From positions 62,001 through 126,000 of the forward strand of contig NZ_JADDJF010000008.1 of assembly GCF_017811755.1 (NCBI RefSeq): a stretch of DNA of 64,000 nucleotides, read 5' to 3'. The translations under genes and the position numbers were made by a program. This document shows, in pieces, positions 32,528 to 41,524 of this stretch (position 1 is the first letter of the stretch; each line of letters begins with the position of its first letter). Under the pieces are notes generated by a model, which was not told the origin of the DNA, made no database searches, and worked only from the letters and a program-made list of their open reading frames with translations. This DNA is from Pararhodobacter sp. SW119 (lineage in GTDB: Bacteria; Pseudomonadota; Alphaproteobacteria; Rhodobacterales; Rhodobacteraceae).

Positions 32528-35500
32528 CTATTGGCCGAGCGCGGTTTCGCTGAAGGGTCCCGGCCCGAAGCGGTCGGAAAGCTGCGCGACGCGCAGCGTG
32601 AAGCCGCCCCCTGTCCCGTCTGCCGCCTGATCGGCGGCGGAATAGGTCCAGTCCGCGGTGGCAACGCGGGTTTCGCGGCGCAGCGTGCCGCCGGCATGGA
32701 TCTGGATCAGGTACTGCTCGCGCTCCTCGCCCAGCGGCACGTCGAAGAGGTCCCAGTCGTCATCGAGCCGGGTGCGGCGGATCCAGCGGGCGGCGACGCT
32801 GCCGTCCGGGGCGCGTGTGGCACGCAGGTGGACCGGCGCGTAGGGGCGCAGGCCGACGCCCTGAAAGGCGCGCGTGCGGCTGACATGGACCGGGTCGTCG
32901 GCGGCGCGGCTGGCGGGGCCAATCCGGTAGGTGCGCGCGACCTTGCGCAGGTTGATCGGCAGGTCGATCTGGCGCAGGGCGCTGTCGATGCGCACCACCG
33001 TGCTGCCGGCGGGCCAGACCGGCGGGGCCACGGCATCGGTGCCGAAAAGCCCGCGGTTGAGGTCGCGCAGACGCCAGAGGCCGCGGGCTTCGGGCTGGGC
33101 GTCGGCAAACTGGAACAGCTCCCAGGTCTCGCCGTCGCCGATGGCCATGAGGTTCGCGCCCGCGATCACGCTGGGCCGGCCGGCAGGGATCAGCGCCAGA
33201 TCGTCGGGCAGCCGGACCAGCAGGTCCGCCCGCGCCCAGAGGCCGGGGCGCGCGCGCGGCAGGTCGGTCATGCTGGCGCCCAGCGTCGCGCGCGCCGAAA
33301 TCAGGGTGTTGAGCGGCGGCTCGGCCCCGGCCTCATTCATGTCGTAGACGGCGACGCTGCCGGGCCAGGGGCGCGCGGCGACGGCCAGGTGCGGGGCATA
33401 CGCGACCTCGTCCCCGCGCATCAGCGGCAGGTCGAGGAAGACGGGCAGGACCGGCGCCGGGGCGGCATGGGCGCGCGGCGCGGTCGGTTCCTCGACGATG
33501 TCGGCGGCGCGGTAGACGCCGGGCTCGACACGCACGGCCTCGACCTCGCGCGCGCCGGTCAGTTCCATCCGGTCGACGCGGTAGTGGCGCAAGCCTTCGG
33601 CCGTGTGCAGGCCGACGACATCGCCCGCGCGCACCGGCGAGGAGGGCGCGAGGCTGAAGCGCGCCACGTCGCGGGCGACCCGCGCCTCGGCCATCCAGCG
33701 GCCGACGATGCCGCGCGCCTCGGCCCGCGTCAGCAGGAGCGAGAGTTCGCTTTGCTGGGTGTCGCTGGCGTCGTGGTCGGGCAGGACGACCTCGGCGGTG
33801 CGGGTGTCGAAATCGCCCTCGGCCTCGATGTAGTTCAGGCGGACGCGGCCGGGGACCTCGGGCTCGGGCGCGCGGATGGTTTCCAGATCGCCGCCGTCGC
33901 GGGCGATCAGGGCGTCGTGGTCGATGTGGTGCAGGGGCTGGCCGTCGCGCATGCGGAAGACGAGGGTGCCGTCACGCTCGATCGCCTCGAACCCGTGGGC
34001 GAGCATCAGGGGTTGCAACGCAGCGCGGCCGCTTTGCGTGGACGGAATGGCGTAGCCGCGCACCAGCCCGCGCAGGTCGCTGACATCGACCGCGGTGACG
34101 CCGGCGGCGGCGCAGACCTCGGCCACGACGGCAGCGAGGGGCTGATTCATGGCGCGGCCGGTGATCCAGTGGCCGCGCGCCCAGTTGTCGCCGTCGGACC
34201 AGAGGTCGCGGCGGCCGGGAAACCACGGGAAGGGGCGCGCGTCCCACGCCCAGACATGGGCGCGGTCCCAGTCGACCATTGGCGCACCGTAGAGGGGCGA
34301 GACGGGGTTCTGCGCGGGGTCGGTCCAGTGCGCGGCGAGCGCGCGCAGGTACTGCATCTGGATCAGGTCGTCGCGCTGGCCGGTGGAGTGCCAGGGCAGG
34401 CTCGATTCCGAGGATTTGGGATCGAGGAACTTGTTGGGCTGGTTGGTGCCCTTGTCGATGGCGGCGCAGCCGATCTCGGTGAACCAGACGGGTTTGGAGC
34501 GGGGCTGCCAGGGGCTGGGGGTGGCGGCGCGCTGGCCATCGATGCGGTCGTGGTGCGGGTTTTCCCACCAGGCGCGCAGGTCCTTGTAGCGCCAGATCCA
34601 GGGTTCGTCGTGGGCGCCGTCGGTGATCGGCTGGCGGGCCTGGGCGGCGCGGGCGGCGGCGTCGGGGTAGAACCAGTCGAACCCCTCGCCCCCGGCGACA
34701 TTGTCCTTGAGGTAGTCGAGGTCGTGGATTGCGGGCCAGTGGACGCGGTCGAGATGGGTGTCGCCGTCGCGCCAGTCCGACAGCGGCATGTAGTTGTCGA
34801 TGCCGATGAAGTCGATGTCGGGGTCCGCCCAGAGCGGGTCGAGGTGGAAGTAGCGGTTGCCGGCGGCGTCCCGGTAGCCCGAATATTCGCTCCAGTCGGC
34901 CGCATAGCTGAGCTTGACCGAGGGGCCGAGGAGGGTGCGGACATCGCGCGCGAGGTCGATCAGCGCGGCGACGGCCGGAAAGCTGTCGCCGTCGCCGCGG
35001 ATCTGGCTGAGTGCGCGCATCTCGGAGCCGATGCAGAACGCGTCGACCCCGGTTGAGGCCGCGCAGAGCGCCGCGCAGTGCAGGATGAAGCGGCGGTAGG
35101 ACCACTCGTCAGGGCCGATATAGATGACGCGGCCGGGGGTGACGGTGAAGTCCTGCGCGCGCGCGGTGCCGAAGAAAGCGGCGACCTCGTCCGCCGCGGC
35201 GGCGCTCCGGTCGGGCGAGCCGGGCAGGCCGGGCGCCTGCGAGAGCGTGATGCGCCCGCGCCAAGGCAGCGGCGGCTGGCCCGCCGCGCCGGTCCAGGGG
35301 TCGGGCAGCGTGTTGCCGGCCAACTGGTCCATCAGGATGAAGGGGTAGAAGACCACCTTCTGGTCGGCCGCGTTCATCGCCGCGATGGCCTGCAGGACCG
35401 AGGCGTCCGAGGGGGTGCCGCCATAGACCGGCGCGCCGTCCAGGTTCGGCAGTGTCTGGGCCGCGGCGCGGGTCAGGCCGCTGACCGCCCAAGGCTGGCT

Positions 35501-36418
35501 GGTGTTGCGCGCCGGGGCCTCGACCTTGGGGCGGATGCGGCAGTCGGCGCAGCGCAGGTCGTCGCCGAACCACGACACGACCAGAAGGCCCGAGCCGACC
35601 GCCGGCAACTCGTTGCGCAGCGAGTCGAGGGAGGCGGTGAAGTCCGACCCACCGCCCGGCGAATTGACGTTGAGCATGCGGCGCGCGCCGAGGCCATCGT
35701 CGGTGTCGACCGGGTCGGTCGCCAGCGCGTACTCCCCCGAGCCCGGCATCCAGGCGACCGCGCGGACCGCCTGTTGAAGGGTGGTCTGGTCCGGGGCTTG
35801 CGCGGCGCGCATGACCTCGAAGGAAAAGCCGGGAATGCGGTTGCCGAAGGGGCCGAGGTCCAGGTCCTCCATCACCACATAGGCGGTGCCGCGGTAGGCG
35901 GGCGCGCGCCCTGCCCCTTCGATCGCCTCGATCTTCGGGTCGGGCAACTGGTCCGAGGTGCCGGGATAGAGCCGCAGGTTCAGCGTGTCGCGGTCGATTT
36001 CCTCGCCATCCGCCCAGACGCGGCCGAGGCCGGTGATCTGACCCTCGCAGAGGGCGATGGCGAGGCTGACGGTGTAGCGCGCGCCCTCGCTGACGCGCGG
36101 CCCCAGCCCGCCCTTGGTGCGGCGCGACCGGCCGGCATGTTCCTCGAAGTTCGAGGCCCAGATGACGTGGCCGGCGAGCCGCATCCGGCCCCAGAGGCGC
36201 GGCAGCGCCACCCCCTCGCCCGCGCCGGTGATGCGCAGCCGGTCGACGCGGCTATGATCGACCGAGCGCGAACCCAACCCGAGAAGCCGCTGGTCGATGA
36301 CGCGGCCGACCGTCGCGCCCACCGCGCGCCCGATCACCGCACCCGAAAGCCCCAGGACCGCGCCGCCGACCTGCGCGCCTGCCGCAGCCCCGACCGCCGA
36401 GAGGACCAGTGTCGCCAT
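32528..36418 (-). CDS. g15: GTA g15: baseplate megatron/host-specificity protein
   Basis: A 1296-residue protein and the last gene of the GTA cluster. It has an N-terminal hydrophobic Gly/Ala-rich segment, then a tail-hub-like part (VSEGARYTVSLAIALCEGQITGLGRVWADGEEID), then the GTA TIM-barrel-like domain (around KLSYAADWSEYSGY, WADPDIDFIGIDNYMPLSDWRDG). A C-terminal fibre-like part follows. This is the expected domain order and size of RcGTA gp15, whose barrel resembles glycoside hydrolases and may act on the cell envelope during DNA delivery. There are 18 bp between it and g14. Confidence 0.92.
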   Translation of the reverse strand: MATLVLSAVGAAAGAQVGGAVLGLSGAVIGRAVGATVGRVIDQRLLGLGSRSVDHSRVDRLRITGAGEGVALPRLWGRMRLAGHVIWASNFEEHAGRSRRTKGGLGPRVSEGARYTVSLAIALCEGQITGLGRVWADGEEIDRDTLNLRLYPGTSDQLPDPKIEAIEGAGRAPAYRGTAYVVMEDLDLGPFGNRIPGFSFEVMRAAQAPDQTTLQQAVRAVAWMPGSGEYALATDPVDTDDGLGARRMLNVNSPGGGSDFTASLDSLRNELPAVGSGLLVVSWFGDDLRCADCRIRPKVEAPARNTSQPWAVSGLTRAAAQTLPNLDGAPVYGGTPSDASVLQAIAAMNAADQKVVFYPFILMDQLAGNTLPDPWTGAAGQPPLPWRGRITLSQAPGLPGSPDRSAAAADEVAAFFGTARAQDFTVTPGRVIYIGPDEWSYRRFILHCAALCAASTGVDAFCIGSEMRALSQIRGDGDSFPAVAALIDLARDVRTLLGPSVKLSYAADWSEYSGYRDAAGNRYFHLDPLWADPDIDFIGIDNYMPLSDWRDGDTHLDRVHWPAIHDLDYLKDNVAGGEGFDWFYPDAAARAAQARQPITDGAHDEPWIWRYKDLRAWWENPHHDRIDGQRAATPSPWQPRSKPVWFTEIGCAAIDKGTNQPNKFLDPKSSESSLPWHSTGQRDDLIQMQYLRALAAHWTDPAQNPVSPLYGAPMVDWDRAHVWAWDARPFPWFPGRRDLWSDGDNWARGHWITGRAMNQPLAAVVAEVCAAAGVTAVDVSDLRGLVRGYAIPSTQSGRAALQPLMLAHGFEAIERDGTLVFRMRDGQPLHHIDHDALIARDGGDLETIRAPEPEVPGRVRLNYIEAEGDFDTRTAEVVLPDHDASDTQQSELSLLLTRAEARGIVGRWMAEARVARDVARFSLAPSSPVRAGDVVGLHTAEGLRHYRVDRMELTGAREVEAVRVEPGVYRAADIVEEPTAPRAHAAPAPVLPVFLDLPLMRGDEVAYAPHLAVAARPWPGSVAVYDMNEAGAEPPLNTLISARATLGASMTDLPRARPGLWARADLLVRLPDDLALIPAGRPSVIAGANLMAIGDGETWELFQFADAQPEARGLWRLRDLNRGLFGTDAVAPPVWPAGSTVVRIDSALRQIDLPINLRKVARTYRIGPASRAADDPVHVSRTRAFQGVGLRPYAPVHLRATRAPDGSVAARWIRRTRLDDDWDLFDVPLGEEREQYLIQIHAGGTLRRETRVATADWTYSAADQAADGTGGGFTLRVAQLSDRFGPGPFSETALGQ

Positions 36419-36436
36419 CTGCCTCGGCCTCCTTGT

Positions 36437-36883
36437 TCAGTGAAATTCGAACCGCGCCACGACGCGCCGCCGCCAGGGCAGGCTGAGCGGGCTTTCGATC
36501 ACGCCATGACGTTCGTAGGCGTGGATGAAGCGGAAATCGGGGGTCGCACCGGCCGACGAGAGCACGCCCACGTGGCGCGCCGCCGCGCGCGCGCGCATCC
36601 GGAAAAGCAGAATTTGGCCGGGGCGCATGGTTGCCGACGGGGGGAGTTCGGTCAGCTGCCGCGCGAGCGCGCGCCAGAGCGTTTCGCCCGCGTCGGGTTC
36701 GTCCCAGGCGGCGCCGTAGAACGGAACGGGCGGGATCGCCGCGCCGTGGAGGTCCTGCCAGAGGCCGCGCACGAGGCCGAGGCAGTCGCAGCCGATGCCC
36801 TTGCGCGCCGCACGGTGGCAGTAGGGGGTGCCCAGCCAGTCGCGGGCAAGGCGCGCGACGGCTTCCGACCGGTCCACGCTCAT
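36437..36883 (-). CDS. g14: GTA g14: NlpC/P60-family peptidase
   Basis: A 148-residue NlpC/P60-type peptidase. The catalytic Cys lies in GCDCLGLVRGL (about 31-34 region) and the catalytic His in AARHVGVL (about 100). In RcGTA the equivalent protein sits in the baseplate and probably cuts peptide crosslinks of the wall so DNA can enter. Length is normal. The ATG overlaps the stop of g13 by 4 bp. Confidence 0.92.
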   Translation of the reverse strand: MSVDRSEAVARLARDWLGTPYCHRAARKGIGCDCLGLVRGLWQDLHGAAIPPVPFYGAAWDEPDAGETLWRALARQLTELPPSATMRPGQILLFRMRARAAARHVGVLSSAGATPDFRFIHAYERHGVIESPLSLPWRRRVVARFEFH

Positions 36884-37737
36884 CGACGGCGACCGCCATC
36901 ATTGACGCCATCGCCGCGCGGCATCAGGGTCAGCCAATCCTCGCCCGGGATATGCGGGAAGCCGCGGAAGTTGACTTGATTGGCGAATTTTTCACGACAG
37001 GTCGCGAAGCGCTTGTCGCAGCCTGCCTCCAGCCGGATCGCGTCGCCCGGCGCGGGCGTGGCGCCCGGTGCGGCCCAAAGCTCGATTTGGCGCGCATCGC
37101 CGGCGTTGTGGTCGCGCTTGATCAGGCCGGTGAGGCCCCCCGCCGCGCCGTCCAGAAACCGCACCCGCCCGGCGGTGAACCAGCCGGAGGCGTGTGTTTC
37201 CAGCGGCGGCAGCGTCAGGAGGGCGCCGCTTTCAGCGACCGCGGTAATCTGACAGAGGTCGAAATAGCCCGGTGAGGCGAGATCGAAGCCGCAGGCGCTG
37301 TCGCCCAGAACCACGGGGCAGAGCGCGCCGAAGACGCGGCCAGCGCCGCGCGAGAGGGGTTCGGAGAGCCCGCGCAGTTCGACGCGAAACGCGCCGCCCG
37401 CCCGTGTGATCTCGCCCAGCGTGCCGCGGAAGAGGAGTTGCCGGTCGGTGACCGAGGTCCAGTCGACCTGCCAGATGCGTAGTTCGGCGGCGTCGTAGCG
37501 ACCGGCGAAGATGTCGGCCTCGGTCAGGCCGGCGCTGCTGAGTGCCCCGGAGGCTTCGGTGTTGTCGGTCGACAGCCCCGTGGTCTGCATCAAGGCTTTC
37601 GCGGTCATGCCGGTTTCGGCGCGAAACAGGATGCCGTCGAAGTCTAGGTCGCGGTCGTGGTCGGTAAAGCCGAGAACGCGTCCGTCGCGGCGACTGAGCG
37701 CCCAGGCGCGGGCGAGGGTTGACGTGCCGCCGCTCAC
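36880..37737 (-). CDS. g13: GTA g13: baseplate hub protein (DUF2163/TIGR02218)
   Basis: A 285-residue hub protein of the family TIGR02218. Four cysteines in the C-terminal half (GALCPVV, SACGFD, CDKRFATCREK and FDLC region) match the set that holds an iron-sulfur cluster in the RcGTA structure. The N-terminus TLARAWALSRRDGRVLGFTDHD is typical. It overlaps g12 and g14 by 4 bp each. Confidence 0.92.
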   Translation of the reverse strand: MSGGTSTLARAWALSRRDGRVLGFTDHDRDLDFDGILFRAETGMTAKALMQTTGLSTDNTEASGALSSAGLTEADIFAGRYDAAELRIWQVDWTSVTDRQLLFRGTLGEITRAGGAFRVELRGLSEPLSRGAGRVFGALCPVVLGDSACGFDLASPGYFDLCQITAVAESGALLTLPPLETHASGWFTAGRVRFLDGAAGGLTGLIKRDHNAGDARQIELWAAPGATPAPGDAIRLEAGCDKRFATCREKFANQVNFRGFPHIPGEDWLTLMPRGDGVNDGGRRR

Positions 37738-38366
37738 AGCCGCACCTCGATCACCGGGATCTTCGGGATCTCGCCCGCCGCGAAGCTGGCGAGCGAGATC
37801 TGGATCAGGTCGGTGTCGAAACGGACCGGGACGTCGAATTCGTAGCCCGCGGTGATGGTCGCCGCCGGTGCGGGCGGGGTGTCGAAGCTCACGAGACCGG
37901 TCGCGGTATCCAGTGCCCAGCCCGCGTCTGCCGCCATCTCGACCCCGTCGATGGCGACGCGCAGGGTACCGGCGACGGGCTTGCGGATGGGGCGCACGAC
38001 GCTGGCGTCGCCCGAGCGGTAGGTCTTGACCAGCGCGAAGGCCTGCTGCGCGCCGTCACCGCTGCCGATCACCTGATCGGTCGCGGCGATGGCATTCGCG
38101 GCGCGGGCAGACTTGAAATCGACCCAGTCCTTCCAGCGAAAGGCGTGAAGCATCCCCTGGCGGGCCTCGAAAAAGGCCAGGACCGTTTCAAGGTCATCGA
38201 GCGAACGCAGGCCGACCCCGGCATCGTAGCGTCGGCGCGACTGGGCCCAGGGGGTGTTGCGTTCCTCGTGACCGTTGGCGAAGGTCACGATCTCGGTGCG
38301 TCTCTCGGGGCCGCCGAGCGATCCGAAGCTGAGGTTGGTGGGGAATCTGACGTCGTGGAAGGCCAT
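37734..38366 (-). CDS. g12: GTA g12: distal tail protein (TIGR02217)
   Basis: A 210-residue protein with the TIGR02217/DUF2460 pattern (MAFHDVRFPTNLSFGS; ERRTEIVTFANGHEERNTPWAQSRRRYDAG). In RcGTA it forms the distal tail ring between the tail tube and the baseplate hub. Length is normal. It overlaps g13 by 4 bp and lies 4 bp after g11. Confidence 0.92.
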   Translation of the reverse strand: MAFHDVRFPTNLSFGSLGGPERRTEIVTFANGHEERNTPWAQSRRRYDAGVGLRSLDDLETVLAFFEARQGMLHAFRWKDWVDFKSARAANAIAATDQVIGSGDGAQQAFALVKTYRSGDASVVRPIRKPVAGTLRVAIDGVEMAADAGWALDTATGLVSFDTPPAPAATITAGYEFDVPVRFDTDLIQISLASFAAGEIPKIPVIEVRL

Positions 38367-38370
38367 GCGC

Positions 38371-39027
38371 TTACCCGTTCCTGTGCCCCTGCGCGAGCAG
38401 GCGGTTCATCTGCGCGGCGATCTGGCTCTGGCTGCGCTGGAAGCCGGCGACATCCGGGGTCGAGATGTTGATCACCACATTGACCGGCCGTGCCGCACCG
38501 CCGTCGGCCCGCACGCCCAGCCGACCATCGGCGCCGCGGGTCAGGGGCATGATCGCCTCGGGTCCGGCCTCGCCCATCAGGCCGGTGCCGTTGCGCATCG
38601 GAAAGGTGACCGGGCCCGAGACGACGCCGCCCCTGGCAAAGGGCATGACCCTTCCCTGGCTGAAGGCGCCGCCGTTGGCGAAGGGCATGACGTTTGCCAT
38701 CATGCCCGAAAGGCCGGAGGCGAGCGCGCCGCCGAGGGCGTTCTGCACCGGGCGCATCGCGGCGCCGTAGAGGGTGTTGGAAATCGACCGGCCCAGTTGC
38801 CGCATCGCGTCCGACAGGCGGCCGCCGTCGAAGACCACGCCATCGAAGGCTCGGCGCACGCCCGAGCCGAAGGAGCGCGACATGCCCTCGACCTCGCGTC
38901 CCGTGGCGTTGAGGGTCCTGCCCATCTGCGCCAGTTCGGCGTCGAACACGGCGATCATGTCGGTGGTCGGCCCGAGGCGCGCTTCAAGCTGGGCGATCTG
39001 CGCGCTGATGTCATCGAGGTCGTTCAT
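38371..39027 (-). CDS. g11: GTA g11: tail tape measure protein
   Basis: A 218-residue protein: a helical, partly coiled-coil N-terminal half (MNDLDDISAQIAQLEARLG) followed by a Gly-rich region with phage tape-measure character (GMMANVMPFANGGAFSQGRVMPFARGG). It is short compared with phage tape measure proteins, as expected for the short GTA tail. It overlaps g10.1 by 4 bp. Confidence 0.88.
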   Translation of the reverse strand: MNDLDDISAQIAQLEARLGPTTDMIAVFDAELAQMGRTLNATGREVEGMSRSFGSGVRRAFDGVVFDGGRLSDAMRQLGRSISNTLYGAAMRPVQNALGGALASGLSGMMANVMPFANGGAFSQGRVMPFARGGVVSGPVTFPMRNGTGLMGEAGPEAIMPLTRGADGRLGVRADGGAARPVNVVINISTPDVAGFQRSQSQIAAQMNRLLAQGHRNG

Positions 39028-39248
39028 TCGCCCCCCTTGGGATTTCGGTGCGCCGGATCATCCGGAAATTGCGCCATCAACGCATCGAGCGAGGCGCGCG
39101 AGAATCCGGCATCGCCCGCCTCGCGCCCGAGCATGAGCATCAGTTCCAGCGGCGTGAGGGCCCAGAACTCGCCAGGCTTCAGGCCCAGCCCGTGAAGGCC
39201 CGCGCGCATCAGGCCCGCCCAGTCGATCCGTCGGCTGGACGATGTCAT
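39024..39248 (-). CDS. g10.1: GTA g10.1: small tail assembly protein (TIGR02216)
   Basis: A 74-residue protein (LMRAGLHGLGLKPGEFWALTPLEL) with the TIGR02216 pattern. It sits between g10 and the tape measure gene, where phages encode tail assembly chaperones. It overlaps g10 by 1 bp and g11 by 4 bp. Assembly role is inferred from position. Confidence 0.85.
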   Translation of the reverse strand: MTSSSRRIDWAGLMRAGLHGLGLKPGEFWALTPLELMLMLGREAGDAGFSRASLDALMAQFPDDPAHRNPKGGE

Positions 39249-39568
39249 CAGCCGGCCTCGGGCAGGGCGAAGGACCGCGCCAAAAGTTGCGCGGCGGTGC
39301 GCGCGGCCTGCATCGGGCCGCCCACCAGATCGGCATGGGCCAGGGTTTCGGCGTCGCCGCGCCAGCCGCCGCCGCGCAGCCCCGCAAGGATCAGCGCCAG
39401 TACGTCGCGGGCCGAGAAGCGACCGCCTTCGAACCGTTCGACCAGATCGACCAGGCTGTCGGCGCCAAGGGTTTCTTCCAGTTCGGCCAGCGCGCCCAGC
39501 GTCAGTTTCAGAACATGACGCTGACCGTCCAACACCAGCGCGACTTCGCCCCTGAAGGGATTAACCAT
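39248..39568 (-). CDS. g10: GTA g10: tail assembly chaperone-like protein
   Basis: A 106-residue protein of the GTA gp10 family (VALVLDGQRHVLKLTLGALAELEETLG). It occupies the tail assembly chaperone position upstream of the tape measure gene. It lies 10 bp after g9. Not part of the mature particle in models of RcGTA, so it is probably an assembly factor. Confidence 0.87.
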   Translation of the reverse strand: MVNPFRGEVALVLDGQRHVLKLTLGALAELEETLGADSLVDLVERFEGGRFSARDVLALILAGLRGGGWRGDAETLAHADLVGGPMQAARTAAQLLARSFALPEAG

Positions 39569-39578
39569 CGCTGCCCCC

Positions 39579-39992
39579 TCAATGTGCGGTGAAGTTCAGC
39601 GCGCCCGCCGAGGCGAGCGACAACTCATAGCTGGCCTCGCCGTTGTGCGAGCCGGAGTATTCGATCGCGGTGATCTGGAAAGGCCCGTCGATCGTGCCGA
39701 AGTCGGGGATGATCACTCGCATCTGCGGGATCTCGCCGGCAAAGAACGCCGCGCGCGCGCGCTCATCGGTGGCTGCGTCGCGGAAGACTCCGGAACCCGT
39801 CAGCGACGCCGATTTGACCCCTGCCCCGCCCAGCAGCTCGCGCCAGCCGCCGGCGCTGTCGAGGTTGGTCGTATCCACCGTTTCGGCGTTGAAGCTGATG
39901 CGCGTTGCGCGCAGTCCCGCCACGGTTTCGAAATCACCCGTGCCGGTCATGTCCATCTTGATCAGCAGATCCTTGCCTTTCTGAACCGCCAT
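39579..39992 (-). CDS. g9: GTA g9: major tail tube protein
   Basis: A 137-residue protein of the TP901-1-like major tail protein group (MAVQKGKDLLIKMDMTGTGDFETVAGLRATRISFNAETVDTTNLDS). It polymerises into the tail tube. Length is normal. Lies 39 bp downstream of g8. Confidence 0.92.
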   Translation of the reverse strand: MAVQKGKDLLIKMDMTGTGDFETVAGLRATRISFNAETVDTTNLDSAGGWRELLGGAGVKSASLTGSGVFRDAATDERARAAFFAGEIPQMRVIIPDFGTIDGPFQITAIEYSGSHNGEASYELSLASAGALNFTAH

Positions 39993-40031
39993 CGACTTCC
40001 TCCAGTTCTGAAAATCGCGCCAAGGGGCGCA

Positions 40032-40436
40032 TCAACCTTCGATCCGCGCCCGGAAGCGCAGCTCAACCTGTCGCCCCCGGCCGCCGTCGATCCGGCGTGC
40101 CTGGGCTTGGTGGAACCACATGTGGACCAACCGGCTCGGCCCCAGATCTAGCGGAGGATCCTGGAGCAAGACACTCACCCGACCCGCAATCCGCTTGGCG
40201 GTAGAGAACCCCGCGGCATCGCTGACCACGCTGATGGTGAAGCGGTGCTCGGCGCCGGGGCCGCTGGCATCCGACCGATCGATCACGTCCTCGGGGCCTA
40301 GCAGGACATAGGTTCCGCGCGGCGCGCCCGGAGGCAGGGCGTCATGGACGGGCACGCCGGCCGAGGCCAGGTCGGGATCGGCCTGAAGCAACTGAAAGAT
40401 CGCCCCCTGCAGATCGGCCGCGCAGCTGTAGCTCAT
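40032..40436 (-). CDS. g8: GTA g8: tail terminator protein (DUF3168)
   Basis: A 134-residue DUF3168-type protein (VPVHDALPPGAPRGTYVLLGPEDVID). It caps the tail tube and joins it to the head completion proteins. The ATG overlaps g7 by 4 bp. Confidence 0.9.
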   Translation of the reverse strand: MSYSCAADLQGAIFQLLQADPDLASAGVPVHDALPPGAPRGTYVLLGPEDVIDRSDASGPGAEHRFTISVVSDAAGFSTAKRIAGRVSVLLQDPPLDLGPSRLVHMWFHQAQARRIDGGRGRQVELRFRARIEG

Positions 40437-40771
40437 ATCGGAACCCTTTCGCGCGCGTGGCAGATCAAAAATGCGCCCAAGGGATCGGCCTCGCTGACAG
40501 CAACGATATTGAAGATGCGGGAGCCATCGCGGAAACGCTGGCCGGGGCGCGGGCGTTGCGGGCTGTCGTGTGGTGCGGAACGCAGAAAGATGCGGAACGC
40601 CATCTGTCCTTCCGGCACGATGTCCCCGCGCACCTCGCGCGCCGGCCCCGGGCTGAGTTCGGTCCAGTGAGTGCCGAGGGAGTGCCAGTCGGTAGCATGC
40701 CCACCAGCGCCGTCCTGCGTGAACTGCGCCTGTTCCAGGAGCATTGGACGGTTGAGCGAATACCTGTTCAT
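40433..40771 (-). CDS. g7: GTA g7: head closure/stopper protein
   Basis: A 112-residue phage head-tail joining protein (LNRPMLLEQAQFTQDGAGGHATDWHSLGTHWTELSPG). It corresponds to the stopper ring below the connector. Overlaps g6 and g8 by 4 bp. Confidence 0.9.
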   Translation of the reverse strand: MNRYSLNRPMLLEQAQFTQDGAGGHATDWHSLGTHWTELSPGPAREVRGDIVPEGQMAFRIFLRSAPHDSPQRPRPGQRFRDGSRIFNIVAVSEADPLGAFLICHARERVPI

Positions 40772-41355
40772 CCGCGATGCCCCCCCGCTGTCAGTCTGGT
40801 CGGAGTCCAGCGCGCGATCATTGCGCTGACCGTCGCGGGGGTTCCTGCGCCGGTGCGGTCCTCGAAAAATCGCGCGGCGAGTATCATCACGGCATGGGCA
40901 AGATCGTCGGGCACGGCGTCCCAGGACGGGCCGAAGCCCGCGGTGAAGTCGATCTCGACCAGACCACCAATCGGGATCGCCGGCATCATGGCACCGCGCG
41001 CGACGATCTGCGGTCTATGGCGATCGGGAAACAGCCGGTAGCGGTCCGATGCGACGATCGTTGGACTGTTGGCGCGATTACGAAGCGTGATCGCCTGGAT
41101 CGCGGTCACCGGGGCGACCGGCAGGGTCTGCGCGTCGATGGTCCGCCAGTTGCGCAAAATCAGTTTGAATCCCCGCTGAAGCAGGATCTTGCCGCTTTCG
41201 GCCTCGATCCGTGCAATTGCCGCAGACAAATGTCGGGCGAGTTCGGGATCGAGCGACGCGCTGTCGGCAAAACCGACGCCAAGGCGCAGGTGCGCACGGA
41301 AGGTCGCAACTGGCAGATCTTCCGCCGCGATGGCCGTGGTTTCGATCAGATCCAT
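40768..41355 (-). CDS. g6: GTA g6: head-tail connector (TIGR02215-like)
   Basis: About 195 residues from the ATG at 41355 (MDLIETTAIAAEDLPVATFRAHLRL). It has the alpha-helical adaptor pattern of phage head-tail connectors (ILAARFFEDRTGAG near the C-terminus). It binds the portal and passes to the stopper. A longer frame to 41406 lacks support. It is separated from the capsid gene by 169 bp that carry a strong hairpin. Confidence 0.9.
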   Translation of the reverse strand: MDLIETTAIAAEDLPVATFRAHLRLGVGFADSASLDPELARHLSAAIARIEAESGKILLQRGFKLILRNWRTIDAQTLPVAPVTAIQAITLRNRANSPTIVASDRYRLFPDRHRPQIVARGAMMPAIPIGGLVEIDFTAGFGPSWDAVPDDLAHAVMILAARFFEDRTGAGTPATVSAMIARWTPTRLTAGGHRG

Positions 41356-41486
41356 GCGAAATTCTCCAGACCAGGTAGAAAAAACGGCGCAGGAACGCCC
41401 CCGCATCGCTCGGACGGAGGGGAGCAGCTGGACGATGCGAGGTGATGCGACATCAAGATGGACACCCCGCGAACCTGCGCCGCAAC

Positions 41487-41520
41487 CGGTTCGGGCCGAT
41501 TCGCCAATCGACCCGAACCG
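41487..41520 (-). promoter_or_regulatory. Strong stem-loop right after the capsid gene
   Basis: Stem of 9 bp (CGGTTCGGG/CCCGAACCG), a 1x1 mismatch, 5 bp more (CGATT/AATCG) and a 4-nt loop. It begins 5 bp past the capsid stop and has no T run. It may protect or trim the capsid mRNA end, or lower read-through into g6. Confidence 0.5.
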
Positions 41521-41524
41521 ATGC

